NCBI GenBank assembly: GCA_035695765.1
Contig: DASRRI010000127.1
Coordinates: forward strand, 22,156 to 86,155
Length of the DNA: 64,000 nt
Direction of reading: 5' to 3'
Source of the DNA: Dongia_A sp035695765
Lineage (GTDB): Bacteria > Pseudomonadota > Alphaproteobacteria > Dongiales > Dongiaceae
Position 1 is the first letter of the stretch; the number at the start of each line of letters is the position of its first letter. Below are positions 49,240 through 58,858 of the stretch, piece by piece. Both the position numbers and the translations under genes were made by a program. The notes below the pieces were generated by a model. It had not been told where the DNA came from. It worked only from the letters and a program-made list of their open reading frames with translations, and searched no databases.

Positions 49240-50750
49240 ACAAGCCGATCGGCGCCACGACGGGCGCTTATGCCAAGCTGGAACAGCGCTTCCGCCGCCT
49301 GTCGGCGCTGCAGGAAGCCGCCGGCATGCTGCATTGGGACATGTCGACGGTCATGCCGGACGGCGGCCGCTCCGCGCGCTCGGAACAGCTGGCGACGCTT
49401 GGCGTGGTCTGCCACGAGATCCTGACCGAGCCGGTGACGGGCGATCTGCTGGACCAGGCCGAAAGCGAGGCGCGCAGCCTCACCGACTGGCAGCGCGCCA
49501 ACCTTGCGGAGATGCGCCGCAACCACACCCATGCGACCGCGCTCGACTCCGACCTGGTCGAAGCGATGAGCAAGGCGGCGACCGCCTGCGAGGCGGTGTG
49601 GCGCGAGGCGCGGCCCAAGGACGATTTCGCGCTGGTCTATCCGCTGCTGTCCGAAGTCCTGAACCTGACGCGACAGGCGGCGGCGGCCAAGGCGGAAAAG
49701 CTCGGCTGCACGCCGTATGAAGCGCTGATGGACCAGTATGAGCCCGGCGCGCGCGAAGCCGATATCGACCGCGTGTTCGCCGACTACGGCGCCTTCCTGC
49801 CCGAGTTCCTGCCGCGTGTGCTGGAGCATCAGGCCCGCCGGGGCAAGCCCGTCGAACCCAAGGGTCCATTTCCGCAGGCGGTGCAGAAGCAGCTTGCCAA
49901 GCGCGTCATGGAGCGGCTCGGCTTCGATTTCAGACACGGGCGACTGGACGAAAGCCACCACCCGTTCTGCGGCGGCGTGCCGGACGACGTGCGTATCACC
50001 ACGCGCTACAGCGAAGACCAGTTCGTCCAGGCCTTGATGGGCGTGATCCACGAAACCGGCCACGCGCTCTATGAGCGCAACCTGCCTGCAGAATGGCGGC
50101 TGCAGCCGGTCGGCCAGGCGCGCGGCATGACGGTCCACGAAAGCCAGTCGTTGCTGATGGAGATGCAGGCGGGACGGAGCGCGCAATTCTGCCGACATCT
50201 GTCGAGCCTGCTGCGCGAGACGTTCCCCGGCAACGACGACGCCTTGTCGCCGGAGAACCTGCAGCGGCTCTATAGCCGCGTGCAGCCGGGTTTCATCCGG
50301 GTCGATGCGGACGAGGTCACCTATCCCGCCCACGTCATCCTGCGCTACGGGATCGAGAAGGCGCTCTTCCGCGACGAGCTGCAGCTCGCGGACGTGCCAA
50401 GCGTCTGGAACGCGGAATTCAAGAAGCTGCTGGGTCTCGACGTGCCGTCGGACCGCGAAGGCTGCTTGCAGGATGTGCACTGGTACGATGGCGCCTTCGG
50501 CTATTTCCCGTGCTACAGCCTCGGCGCCATGACCGCCGCGCAACTGTTCGATGCTGCCTGCAAGGCCCATCCGGAAATCCCGGCGGAGATCGAACAGGGG
50601 AAATTCGCCACGCTGCAGGACTGGCTCAAAGCCAACGTCCACGGCCTCGGCTCCAGCCTTACCACGGCCGAGATTGTCACCCACGCCACCGGCCGGCCGC
50701 TCGACGTCGCGGTGTTCAAGAGGCATCTGGAGCGGCGGTATCTGGGCTGA
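49236..50750 (+). CDS. Carboxypeptidase M32 (Taq carboxypeptidase family)
   Basis: This 504-residue cytoplasmic metallocarboxypeptidase has the zinc motif VIHETGHALYE (about residue 270), with family segments MLHWDMSTVMPDGG, DSDLVEAMSKA, LLEHQ-type helices and YSLGAMTAAQLF. It is ATGA-coupled to SURF1, an unusual neighbour for an oxidase operon in my knowledge of the group. It probably recycles peptides. Confidence 0.92.
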   Translation: MNKPIGATTGAYAKLEQRFRRLSALQEAAGMLHWDMSTVMPDGGRSARSEQLATLGVVCHEILTEPVTGDLLDQAESEARSLTDWQRANLAEMRRNHTHATALDSDLVEAMSKAATACEAVWREARPKDDFALVYPLLSEVLNLTRQAAAAKAEKLGCTPYEALMDQYEPGAREADIDRVFADYGAFLPEFLPRVLEHQARRGKPVEPKGPFPQAVQKQLAKRVMERLGFDFRHGRLDESHHPFCGGVPDDVRITTRYSEDQFVQALMGVIHETGHALYERNLPAEWRLQPVGQARGMTVHESQSLLMEMQAGRSAQFCRHLSSLLRETFPGNDDALSPENLQRLYSRVQPGFIRVDADEVTYPAHVILRYGIEKALFRDELQLADVPSVWNAEFKKLLGLDVPSDREGCLQDVHWYDGAFGYFPCYSLGAMTAAQLFDAACKAHPEIPAEIEQGKFATLQDWLKANVHGLGSSLTTAEIVTHATGRPLDVAVFKRHLERRYLG

Positions 50751-50875
50751 GGCGACGGCGGAGTTAGCAAGGGCGGAAGGGGAAGTATGCCGAAAAATCA
50801 CTGGTTCCCCGCGCGCCTTGCAGCAAAGCTACAGCGACTAAGGTCTGCCCTGATTTCCGGCTGAGGAACTTGAGT

Positions 50876-52282
50876 TTGCGCTATATCTCGACCCGCGGCG
50901 CCGCTCCGGCGCTTGGTTTTACAGATGTCCTGTTGGCGGGCCTCGCGCGGGATGGCGGGCTCTATGTGCCCGAATCCTGGCCGCGCTTGACGTCCGATGA
51001 GATCCGCCGGCTGCGCGGCCTCAGCTATGAGGAGACTGCCTTCCGGATCATGCAGCCCTTCGTGGGTGGCGAGATCGCGGATACCGACCTCAAAGCGATG
51101 ATCGATGCCGCCTACGGCGCATTCCGCCATCAGGCGGTCGTGCCGCTGAAGCAGCTCGACGACAATCTCTGGCTGATGGAGCTGTTCCACGGGCCAACGC
51201 TCGCCTTCAAGGACGTCGCTTTGCAGCTGGTCGGCCGGCTCTATGATCACGTCCTCACCAGGCGCGGCGAGCGCGTCACCATCATCGGCGCAACCTCGGG
51301 CGACACCGGATCCGCCGCGCTCGAAGCCTGCCGCGACCGCGCTGGCATAGACATCTTCATGCTGCACCCGAAAGGCCGCGTGTCGGAGGTGCAGCGCCGG
51401 CAGATGACGACCATCGATTCCGCCAACGTCTTCAACATCGCCGTCGATGGCTCGTTCGACGATTGCCAGGACCTGGTGAAGGCGATGTTCAACGACCACG
51501 CCTTCCGCGACACCATCAACATGTCCGCGGTGAACTCGATCAACTGGGCGCGCGTGATGGCGCAGGTGGTCTATTACGCCAGCGCCGCGGTGGCGCTCGG
51601 CGCGCCCGAGCGGCGCGTCGGCTTCTCGGTGCCGAGCGGCAATTTCGGCAACATCTTCGCCGGCTATGTCGCGCGCCAGATGGGCTTCGACCTCGCGCCC
51701 CTGATCGTCGGCGCCAACCGCAACGACATCCTGGCGCGGTTCTTCAAGACCGGCCGCATGGAGATCACCGGCGTCGAGCCGAGCCTCTCGCCCAGCATGG
51801 ATATCCAGGTCTCCTCCAACCTCGAGCGGCTGCTGTTCGATCTCTATGACCGCGACGGCAAGCGGCTGGCAGACGCGATGACGGCGTTCCGCCAGAGCGG
51901 TCAGTTCGCCGCGCCCAAGGAAAGCTGGGGCCGCGTGCAAGGTATCTTCCATGCCGCCACGCTCGATGATCCCGGCACGTTGCGCGCGATGGGCGAGCTC
52001 CACCAAGCGACCGGCGAGCTGATCGACCCGCATAGCGCCATCGGCATCCACGCCGCCGTGGCCTGCCGGACCGATCGGGAGACGCCCATCGTCGCCCTGG
52101 GCACCGCCCATCCCGCCAAGTTCCCCGATGCGGTCGAGCAGGCCACTGGGATTCGCCCCAAATTGCCCGAATTCCTGGCCGATCTGCATCAGCGGGCGGA
52201 GCGGATGGCCGGCTTGCCCAATACGCTCCGCGCGGTGCAGGATTACGTCCTGTCGCACCGGCGCAACGATCGGAACGGTTGA
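50876..52282 (+). CDS. thrC: Threonine synthase
   Basis: This 468-residue PLP enzyme converts O-phosphohomoserine to threonine. Segments: RYISTRGAAPALGFTDVLLAGLARDGGLYVP, the PLP lysine in GPTLAFKDVALQL, TIIGATSGDTGSAA and VPSGNFGNIFAGYVA (given in parts). I chose TTG at 50876 because GAGGA lies 8 bases before it and the product starts MRYISTRG as in related proteins; a TTG at 50870 has poor spacing. The gene is followed directly by an M16 peptidase (no gap), while thrB lies 9 kb away on the other strand. Confidence 0.92.
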   Translation: MRYISTRGAAPALGFTDVLLAGLARDGGLYVPESWPRLTSDEIRRLRGLSYEETAFRIMQPFVGGEIADTDLKAMIDAAYGAFRHQAVVPLKQLDDNLWLMELFHGPTLAFKDVALQLVGRLYDHVLTRRGERVTIIGATSGDTGSAALEACRDRAGIDIFMLHPKGRVSEVQRRQMTTIDSANVFNIAVDGSFDDCQDLVKAMFNDHAFRDTINMSAVNSINWARVMAQVVYYASAAVALGAPERRVGFSVPSGNFGNIFAGYVARQMGFDLAPLIVGANRNDILARFFKTGRMEITGVEPSLSPSMDIQVSSNLERLLFDLYDRDGKRLADAMTAFRQSGQFAAPKESWGRVQGIFHAATLDDPGTLRAMGELHQATGELIDPHSAIGIHAAVACRTDRETPIVALGTAHPAKFPDAVEQATGIRPKLPEFLADLHQRAERMAGLPNTLRAVQDYVLSHRRNDRNG

Positions 52283-53557
52283 ATGAAAATCTCCGCGGCG
52301 GACACTGTCCGCGTCACGACGCTCCCCAACGGATTCCGGGTGGCGACCGACCGGATGGATTCGGTCGAGACCACGTCGCTCGGCGTGTGGACCGGCGTTG
52401 GTACGCGCAACGAGCCAGCCGAACATAACGGCGTCGCACACCTCCTGGAGCATATGGCCTTCAAGGGCACCAGGCGGCGCAGCGCCCGCGACATCGTGGT
52501 GGAGATCGAGGATGTCGGCGGCTTCCTCAACGCCTATACCGGGCGCGAGCAGACCGCCTACTATGCCAAGGTGCTGGCGGAGGACACGCCGCTGGTGGTC
52601 GATATCCTCGCCGATATCCTGCAGAACTCGACCTTCGATGCCGACGAGCTGACGCGCGAGCGCGCCGTGGTGCTGCAGGAGATCGGCCAGGCCGAAGACA
52701 CGCCCGACGACATCATCTTCGACCATTTCCAGGAGATCGCCTTCCCGGATCAGGCGATGGGCCGGCCTGTCCTCGGCCGTGTGGAGATCGTGCGCGATCT
52801 GCCGCGTGACGTCGTCGCCGGCTATATGGCGAGCCGCTATCGCGCAGGGCAGATGGTATTGGCGGCGTCGGGCCGGATCGATCATGACGCGCTGGTCGAC
52901 ATGGCAGCGAAGTTGTTTGCTGGCTTGCCAAACGGTGCGGTGCCCAGTTCGGAGAGCGCGCGTTACAAAGGCGGCGAGGGCCGCTTTGCGCGTGAGCTGG
53001 AGCAGGTCCACCTGGTCATCGGCTTTCCCGGCGTCACCTACACTGATCCTGACTACTACGTCGCCGCCGTTCTCTCCCAGCTGCTGGGCGGCGGCATGTC
53101 CTCGCGCCTGTTCCAGGAGATCCGCGAAAAGCGCGGCCTCGTTTACTCGATCCATTCCTTCGGCAGCTCCTTTTCCGACGGTGGCATTTTCGGCATCTAT
53201 GCCGGCACGGGAGAGAAAGAGGTGGCAGAGCTGCTGCCGGTGATGTGCGACGAGCTGGCCAAGCTGCCCGGCGACATGAGCGAGCCGGAAGTGAAGCGCG
53301 CCGCCGCGCAGCTGCGCGCCGCCACCCTGATGGCGCGCGAGAAGCCGAGTGCGCGGTGCGAGCAGCTGGCCAGCCAGCTGCTGATCTATGGAAGGCCGAT
53401 CCCGCCCGCCGAGGCGGTCGCGCGCATCGACGCCGTCACGATCGACGATCTCGACCGCTTGGCGCGGCGCCTCACCTCTTCCACGCCCACGCTGACGGCC
53501 TTGGGTCCGATCGGCGAGGTGATGGAGTATGAGGCGTTGAAGCGCCGGCTTTCCTGA
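52283..53557 (+). CDS. M16-family (processing-peptidase-like) zinc peptidase
   Basis: This 424-residue pitrilysin-type peptidase has the inverted zinc motif HLLEHMAFKGT (about residues 49-59) with the distal Glu in ERAVVLQEIGQ, and the C-terminal half with QLLGGGMSSRLFQEIREKRGLVYSI. It resembles the beta subunit of mitochondrial processing peptidase. It starts at the base after thrC ends. The thrC-M16-GNAT order recurs in alphaproteobacteria. Confidence 0.93.
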   Translation: MKISAADTVRVTTLPNGFRVATDRMDSVETTSLGVWTGVGTRNEPAEHNGVAHLLEHMAFKGTRRRSARDIVVEIEDVGGFLNAYTGREQTAYYAKVLAEDTPLVVDILADILQNSTFDADELTRERAVVLQEIGQAEDTPDDIIFDHFQEIAFPDQAMGRPVLGRVEIVRDLPRDVVAGYMASRYRAGQMVLAASGRIDHDALVDMAAKLFAGLPNGAVPSSESARYKGGEGRFARELEQVHLVIGFPGVTYTDPDYYVAAVLSQLLGGGMSSRLFQEIREKRGLVYSIHSFGSSFSDGGIFGIYAGTGEKEVAELLPVMCDELAKLPGDMSEPEVKRAAAQLRAATLMAREKPSARCEQLASQLLIYGRPIPPAEAVARIDAVTIDDLDRLARRLTSSTPTLTALGPIGEVMEYEALKRRLS

Positions 53558-53564
53558 CTTGTCG

Positions 53565-54206
53565 ATGTTCGATCTCGGGCCAAGCTATGTGCCGCTGCCG
53601 CCGGAGCTCGCGGATGCGAAGATACGCCTGCGGCCGCCGCGCTTCTCCGACTACCGCGCCTGGCAGGCGCTGCGCGAGCAGAGCCGTGCGTTCCTCGAAC
53701 CGTGGGAGCCGGTGTGGGAAAGCGATATGCTGACCAGAGCCGCGTACCGCAAGCGCGTGCGCCTGACGGTGCGCGACTGGCGCGACGATCGCGGCTACGG
53801 CTTCCACATCTTCCAGTGCGGCGACGGGACTCTGGTCGGCGGCGTCAACCTGACCGGCGTGCGCAGGCGCGCCGCGCAATATGCCAGCCTCGGCTATTGG
53901 ATGGGCGAGCCCTATGCCAATAAGGGCCTGATGTCGGCGGCATTGCGCCTGCTGCTGCCGGCGTCGTTCCAGGAGTTCGGCCTGCACCGCATCGAAGCCG
54001 CCTGCATCCCGGAGAACCAGCCAAGCCTCGCCTTGCTTGCCAAGTTCGGCTTCCGCACCGTCGGCCTCGCGCGCCAGTATCTGCGCATCAACGGCGCCTG
54101 GCGCGACCACGTGCTGCACGAACTGCAGGTCGACGACCTGATGGCCTCGCGCGGCATGCTCGGCGAGGCTGCACCCAAGCCGCGTCTGGTGGATCGCAGG
54201 GCGTAG
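53565..54206 (+). CDS. RimJ/RimL-type GNAT acetyltransferase
   Basis: This 213-residue protein has a RimJ-like core: IRLRPPRFSDYRAWQALREQ, LVGGVNLTGVRR, YWMGEPYANKGLMSAAL (acetyl-CoA loop) and HRIEAACIPENQPSLALLAKFGF. Such enzymes acetylate protein N-termini, ribosomal proteins for example. The ATG at 53565 is preferred; TTG at 53559 would add two residues. Confidence 0.87.
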   Translation: MFDLGPSYVPLPPELADAKIRLRPPRFSDYRAWQALREQSRAFLEPWEPVWESDMLTRAAYRKRVRLTVRDWRDDRGYGFHIFQCGDGTLVGGVNLTGVRRRAAQYASLGYWMGEPYANKGLMSAALRLLLPASFQEFGLHRIEAACIPENQPSLALLAKFGFRTVGLARQYLRINGAWRDHVLHELQVDDLMASRGMLGEAAPKPRLVDRRA

Positions 54207-54235
54207 CGAGCAACATCTTCGCGCCGTTGGAGTTC

Positions 54236-55504
54236 ATGTCGGTCATGAGCTTGAAAGTTCGGCTCATTCTCTCTGCACTTTTCTGTTCGCTCGGCCTGCA
54301 GGCGGGTTCGGTTGTGGCTGCGGAGACTCTGCCGGCCCAGCAGGTCGCGATACGCGCCTGCGGATCGCTGCTTGGACGCGTGAATGCGATCCCCGGCACC
54401 GGGCCAGTATTTCTCCAGAGCTACGACGCTTCGACCGGCGCTGAAAGCGAGCCGACGCTGCATGGCGCCTACACCTACGACAACGCACTCGCAGTCATTG
54501 CTCTCGTGGCATGCGGTCACCGCGACGCGGCCCTGCGCATCGCTGATGCGCTCCTGGCCGCCAGCGAAGGCGACCGCAGCGGAGCGACGGGGCGAATACG
54601 CAACGCCTATCGTCCAGGCCCGGTCAAGGAGAGGCCGGTTCCGCCGATGGGATGGTGGAGCGATCAGGACGGCCGCTGGGTCGAGGATTCCTATCAGGTG
54701 GGTTCGGCCACCGGCAATGTTGCCTGGGCGGCGCTCGCCCTGCTGACGGTCGCGGGGGACGCGCAGGACGATCGCTATCGCGCGGCGGCTGCCAGGCTGG
54801 CGCGTTGGGTTGCGGCTACCGCGCTCGATCCGCGTCAGCCGGCCGGCTTCAACGGCGGCATCTACGGCTACGACGACGCGTCACAGCGGCTCACTTGGAA
54901 ATCGACAGAGCACAACACGGACTTGGCGGCGGTCTTCGACTGGCTGTCACGCCTGGAACCCCACAAGGAGTGGCAGGCGGACGCGCAGACGGCGCGCGCC
55001 TTCGTCGCCGCGCAATGGGATCAGGCCAGCGGTCATTTCTGGATTGGCACCACGCCCGATGGCGTCACACCCAACCGCGTCAATTCCGGTCTCGATGCTC
55101 AGCTCTGGCCGCTGTTGCTGAGAGATGCGCCCGAGGCGTGGGCTGCATCGATCCGCTATGCCGAACGATCCCATGGAATTTCCGGCGGGTTCGATTTCAA
55201 TGACGATCGCGATGGTATCTGGTGGGAGGGAACGGCGCAGGCCGCCCTGGCCTATCGAGCGGTGGGACGGACGCAAGATGCCGACCGCCTGCTGGCGGAG
55301 ATCAATGGCCAGTTCAGCCCCGGTGGCTTCATCTGGGCGTCGAGCCGGATACGATTGACGACGGGCCTTGCCTTGTCGCCAGCCAGCACGATCGATGATT
55401 TCTACTATTACCGCTTGCCGCATCTGGCCCCGACGGCCTGGGCCGCGCTGGCCGCGGTCGGGTGGAATCCGTTCACAGGTGAGATTGCGACGGGCGGCCG
55501 TTGA
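54236..55504 (+). CDS. Secreted helical-barrel protein, glycoside-hydrolase-like
   Basis: The protein has 422 residues with a signal peptide (residues 1-29, LILSALFCSLGLQAGSVVA). Repeating helix pairs with motifs YTYDNALAVIALVACG, GNVAWAALALLTVAG, FNGGIYGYDDASQ, HNTDLAAVFDWLSRL, GLDAQLWPLLL and WWEGTAQAALAYRAVG suggest an (alpha/alpha)6 barrel as in six-hairpin glycosidases. Candidate acidic residues are D in TYDNA and E in WWEGT. I do not recognise a defined family. The TTG at 54227 is a possible earlier start. It may act on periplasmic or surface polysaccharide. Confidence 0.7.
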   Translation: MSVMSLKVRLILSALFCSLGLQAGSVVAAETLPAQQVAIRACGSLLGRVNAIPGTGPVFLQSYDASTGAESEPTLHGAYTYDNALAVIALVACGHRDAALRIADALLAASEGDRSGATGRIRNAYRPGPVKERPVPPMGWWSDQDGRWVEDSYQVGSATGNVAWAALALLTVAGDAQDDRYRAAAARLARWVAATALDPRQPAGFNGGIYGYDDASQRLTWKSTEHNTDLAAVFDWLSRLEPHKEWQADAQTARAFVAAQWDQASGHFWIGTTPDGVTPNRVNSGLDAQLWPLLLRDAPEAWAASIRYAERSHGISGGFDFNDDRDGIWWEGTAQAALAYRAVGRTQDADRLLAEINGQFSPGGFIWASSRIRLTTGLALSPASTIDDFYYYRLPHLAPTAWAALAAVGWNPFTGEIATGGR

Positions 55505-55541
55505 ATGCAGCGCGCAGGGCGTGCGTCGAAAGGTCGCGGTG

Positions 55542-56117
55542 TTAGGCGTTCCCGACTTGGCCGGACAGCAGGCGGAAATCGATGCCGATCTTCTCGATGC
55601 TGCGTTCCCACTTGTCGGTCAGCTTGTCATCGAAGATCAGCTCTTCATCAGCCGGCACGCATAGCCAGGAATTAGCCTGGATCTCCGAGTCGAGCTGGCC
55701 GGGACCCCAGCCGGCATAACCGAGGGCGAGCAGGCTGCGCTTCGGGCCCTGGCCGGAGGCGATGTCACGCAGGATGTCGAGCGTCGCGGTCAGGCCTACC
55801 GTGTCGCCGACATTGAGCGTGGCATCGTCGTGATAGTCCGCGCTGTGCAGGACAAAGCCGCGGCCAGTCTCGACCGGGCCGCCGTTCCTGATGCGGATAT
55901 GCTCGCTGGCGGGGCTGGTCGGAATGCCCAGCTGCTGCAGCAAATCCGGGAAGGAGAGAGAACCGACCAGGCGGTTGATCACGAGTCCCATCGCGCCATC
56001 GGTGGTATGCGCGCACATGTAAATCACGGTGCGGGTGAAGCGCGGGTCTCGCATGGAGGGCATCGCCACCAGCAATTGCCCGGTGATGAAACCCTGATGA
56101 ATCAGACTCTTGCCCAT
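55542..56117 (-). CDS. YqgE/AlgH family protein
   Basis: This 191-residue protein has UPF0301 signatures: LIHQGFITGQLLVAMPSMRDPRFTRTVIYMCAHT, GAMGLVINRLV, IRNGGPVETGRGFVLHS and LLALGYAGWGPGQLDSEI (given in parts). Function remains uncertain; AlgH influences alginate and other traits in Pseudomonas. I prefer the ATG at 56117 to a GTG at 56126. Divergent from the DsbD-like gene. Confidence 0.9.
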   Translation of the reverse strand: MGKSLIHQGFITGQLLVAMPSMRDPRFTRTVIYMCAHTTDGAMGLVINRLVGSLSFPDLLQQLGIPTSPASEHIRIRNGGPVETGRGFVLHSADYHDDATLNVGDTVGLTATLDILRDIASGQGPKRSLLALGYAGWGPGQLDSEIQANSWLCVPADEELIFDDKLTDKWERSIEKIGIDFRLLSGQVGNA

Positions 56118-56225
56118 GGCTCTCACGTCAGGTTCGTTTGATCCGCCAGCAAGGTCGCCACCAGCACGATTTTGTGACTGATGCCGGTCTCAGCTCAACG
56201 TATTATCCTCATAGTTGGTTGGCAA

Positions 56226-58190
56226 ATGATGAATCATCGCAAATCAATAGGCTGCGGGGTCCGGCTGGCGGTTTTCTGCGTGCTCGCAGCCGTCGGCGCG
56301 GTGTCGCGTGTCCATGCAGATAACGACCCCGCCAGCCAATTGTTCCGCTCGCCACAATCGACCGCTCAGCTCATCTCGGCGGTCAATGGCACCGGCGATC
56401 TCGCGGCGATTCCCATGGCACTGCACATCGTCCTGCAGCCGGGTTGGAAGACATATTGGCGATCGCCAGGCGATGCCGGCTATCCGCCGCAAGTCGACGT
56501 CACTGGATCGACCAATGTTGCGGCCGCGCAACTGATGTGGCCCGTACCGCATCGCTTCCAGCTGTTCGGGCTTCAGACCTTCGGCTATGGCAGCGAGATT
56601 GCATTCCCGCTGATGGTGACGCCGGAGCATCCCGGCGCGCCGGTCACGCTCAAGGCGAAGATCCGCTATCTGGTGTGCGAAACCATCTGCGTGCCGCAGG
56701 AAAGCACGCTGGCTCTCGATCTGCCGAGCAGCGCCGCAACGCCAAGCTCGTTCGCGCCTTTGGTCAACCGCTTCAGCTCGCTGGTGCCGATCGGCGGAGA
56801 GCGGCTCGGATGGACGGTGGATCAGGTCGCGATCGACCAGCAGAACCAGCTTGTCATCGATGTGAAGAGCGCGAGCGAAGTGCTGAATGCCCCGGACGTG
56901 ATCGTCGAGGGCGCGCCGCATTTCTATTTCGGTCCGCCCAAGGTGGAGCTGTCGTCCGATCGTCACGAATCGCGTCTGTTCGTGCCGGTGGAGCGGATCA
57001 GCAGCGGCCCGGAAATTGCTGCAAGTGATCTGACCCTGACCCTGTTCGACGGCGAGCGCGGCATGGAGATGAAGGCGCGCCCCGTCGCGATTGTTGCGGC
57101 GCCATCGCTTGCGTCCTGGGCCTCGATCCTGCCGATCCTGGCCGTCGCTTTGCTGGGCGGGCTCATCCTCAATGTCATGCCGTGCGTGCTGCCGGTGCTG
57201 CTTCTGAAGCTGACCGGCGTGCTCGATGTGTCGGGCCGCGAGCGCGCGTATCTGCGAAGCGCGTTCCTGGCGACCGCGTCCGGCATCGTCGCTTCGTTCC
57301 TGGTGCTGGCGGGCGGATTGGTTGCCGTCAAATCGGCGGGCGCCAGCGTCGGTTGGGGAATCCAGTTCCAGCAGCCGGCCTTCCTCGCGCTGATGGCGAT
57401 CGTGTGCCTGCTGTTCGCGGCGAATATCTGGGGCCTGTTCCAGATCCCGATGCCCGCTTTTGTCGGCCGCGCTGCGGTCGCGAGCGATGCGCGCGTCAAC
57501 AACGATCACGCCAGGTCCTTTTTCACCGGCGTGCTGGCGACCGCGCTCGCGACGCCGTGCTCCGCGCCTTTCGTCGGCACTGCCGTCGGCTTTGCACTGG
57601 CGCGCGGTCCGCTGGAGATCCTCGCCATTTTCCTTGCGCTGGGAGCTGGGCTCGCATTGCCGTATCTCGCCGTTGCTGCCGCGCCGGAACTGGTGGGATT
57701 GCTGCCGCGCCCGGGCCGGTGGATGCGCTGGCTCAAGGGCGTGCTGGGATTGACCATGATAGGCACCGCGATCTGGCTCATGTCCATCATCGGCCTGCAG
57801 ACCGGCCTCTTGAATGCGAGCGCGTTGACTGGCGGCGACACGCACTGGGTCGCTTTCGATGAAGGCGCGATTGCAGATGATGTCACGCAAGGCAAGGTGG
57901 TCTTCGTCGACGTCACCGCCGATTGGTGCCTGACCTGCCAGGCCAACAAGAAGCTGGTGATCGATCAGGAGCCCGTTGCCGGCCGCCTTACGCAAGACAA
58001 CGTCGTCGCCATGAAGGCCGATTGGACCAATCCGGATCCCAAGATCTCGGACTTCCTCGGCCGGCACGGGCGCTATGGCATCCCGTTCAACATCGTCTAT
58101 GGACCGGGCGCGCCGGCTGGCATCGTGCTGCCCGAACTGCTGACGGACAAGGACGTGACGGCGGCGCTGGACCGGGCTGCAAAGCGCTGA
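56226..58190 (+). CDS. DsbD-like thiol:disulfide interchange protein
   Basis: This protein of about 654 residues starts at tandem ATGs (56226, 56229). It has a signal peptide (to VHA), an N-terminal periplasmic domain (about 30-290) with LQPGWKTYWRSPGDAGYPP and YLVCETICVPQESTLAL, a central eight-helix DsbD transporter domain with MPCVLPVLLLKLTGV and ALATPCSAPFVGTAVGFAL carrying the two membrane cysteines, and a C-terminal thioredoxin domain with TADWCLTCQANKKL. It moves electrons from cytoplasmic thioredoxin to periplasmic partners (as in ScsB/DsbD). Useful for copper and cytochrome biogenesis. Confidence 0.9.
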   Translation: MMNHRKSIGCGVRLAVFCVLAAVGAVSRVHADNDPASQLFRSPQSTAQLISAVNGTGDLAAIPMALHIVLQPGWKTYWRSPGDAGYPPQVDVTGSTNVAAAQLMWPVPHRFQLFGLQTFGYGSEIAFPLMVTPEHPGAPVTLKAKIRYLVCETICVPQESTLALDLPSSAATPSSFAPLVNRFSSLVPIGGERLGWTVDQVAIDQQNQLVIDVKSASEVLNAPDVIVEGAPHFYFGPPKVELSSDRHESRLFVPVERISSGPEIAASDLTLTLFDGERGMEMKARPVAIVAAPSLASWASILPILAVALLGGLILNVMPCVLPVLLLKLTGVLDVSGRERAYLRSAFLATASGIVASFLVLAGGLVAVKSAGASVGWGIQFQQPAFLALMAIVCLLFAANIWGLFQIPMPAFVGRAAVASDARVNNDHARSFFTGVLATALATPCSAPFVGTAVGFALARGPLEILAIFLALGAGLALPYLAVAAAPELVGLLPRPGRWMRWLKGVLGLTMIGTAIWLMSIIGLQTGLLNASALTGGDTHWVAFDEGAIADDVTQGKVVFVDVTADWCLTCQANKKLVIDQEPVAGRLTQDNVVAMKADWTNPDPKISDFLGRHGRYGIPFNIVYGPGAPAGIVLPELLTDKDVTAALDRAAKR

Positions 58191-58305
58191 TCCGGCGGAC
58201 CAATTCCCGCATAAAGAATGTCGTCTTATCCCGCTTGAGAGCTTCTGCGCCGGAGCCTATCCTCTCCTCCGCACATTCACCGGGAGACGTGGAAAGGACA
58301 AGAAA

Positions 58306-58788
58306 ATGAGCATCAAGGTCGGGGACAAGATCCCCTCAGTTTCCTTGAAGTATATGGACAAGGACGGCATGCAGACGGTGAAGACCGACGAGCTCTTCAA
58401 GGGCAAGAAGGTCGTGCTGTTCGCCCTGCCAGGCGCATTCACGCCAACCTGCTCGGCCAAGCATCTGCCGGGTTTCGTGCAGCATGCCGAGGCTATCAAG
58501 GGCAAGGGCGTCGATCAGATCGCATGCCTGTCCGTCAATGATGCGTTCGTGATGGACGCCTGGGGCAAGGCGCAGAATGTCGGCGAGAAGGTGATGATGC
58601 TGGCCGACGGCAATGCGGAATTCTCCAAGGCGGTCGGCCTCACCATGGACGGCACCGGCTACGGCATGGGCACCCGCGCCAGCCGCTACGCGATGGTGAT
58701 CGACAATGGCGTCGTCAAGGCACTGAACGTCGAGGCGCCCGGCGCGTTCGAGGTCTCCAGCGCCGAAGCGATGATGAAGGCGCTGTAG
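58306..58788 (+). CDS. Peroxiredoxin (Prx5-type)
   Basis: This 160-residue cytoplasmic peroxiredoxin has PGAFTPTCSAKHLPGF with the peroxidatic cysteine (about residue 49), ACLSVNDAFVMDAWG and the C-terminal RYAMVIDNGVV. It reduces peroxides with thiol donors. AAAGGA lies ahead of the ATG. A hairpin with T-rich follow-up ends the unit. Confidence 0.92.
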   Translation: MSIKVGDKIPSVSLKYMDKDGMQTVKTDELFKGKKVVLFALPGAFTPTCSAKHLPGFVQHAEAIKGKGVDQIACLSVNDAFVMDAWGKAQNVGEKVMMLADGNAEFSKAVGLTMDGTGYGMGTRASRYAMVIDNGVVKALNVEAPGAFEVSSAEAMMKAL

Positions 58789-58811
58789 CTTTCAGCAGCC
58801 GCGCAAACAGG

Positions 58812-58838
58812 TCGGCGGCCGCGAGGCCGCCGATTCTT
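58812..58838 (+). terminator. Rho-independent terminator after peroxiredoxin gene
   Basis: TCGGCGGCC (58812-58820), loop GCGA, GGCCGCCGA (58825-58833) form a perfect 9-bp stem followed by TTCTT, 24 bases after the stop. The T-run is short. Confidence 0.65.
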
Positions 58839-58858
58839 CATGTACGGGAATCACAAAA

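Noticed and set aside
50798..53155. A 785-codon minus-strand frame opposite thrC and the M16 peptidase
   Set aside because: Both plus-strand genes carry complete catalytic motifs; the antisense frame is a composition effect of high GC.
56244..58067. A 607-codon minus-strand frame opposite the DsbD-like gene
   Set aside because: Same reason: the DsbD-like protein has signal, membrane and thioredoxin motifs on plus; the antisense shows none.
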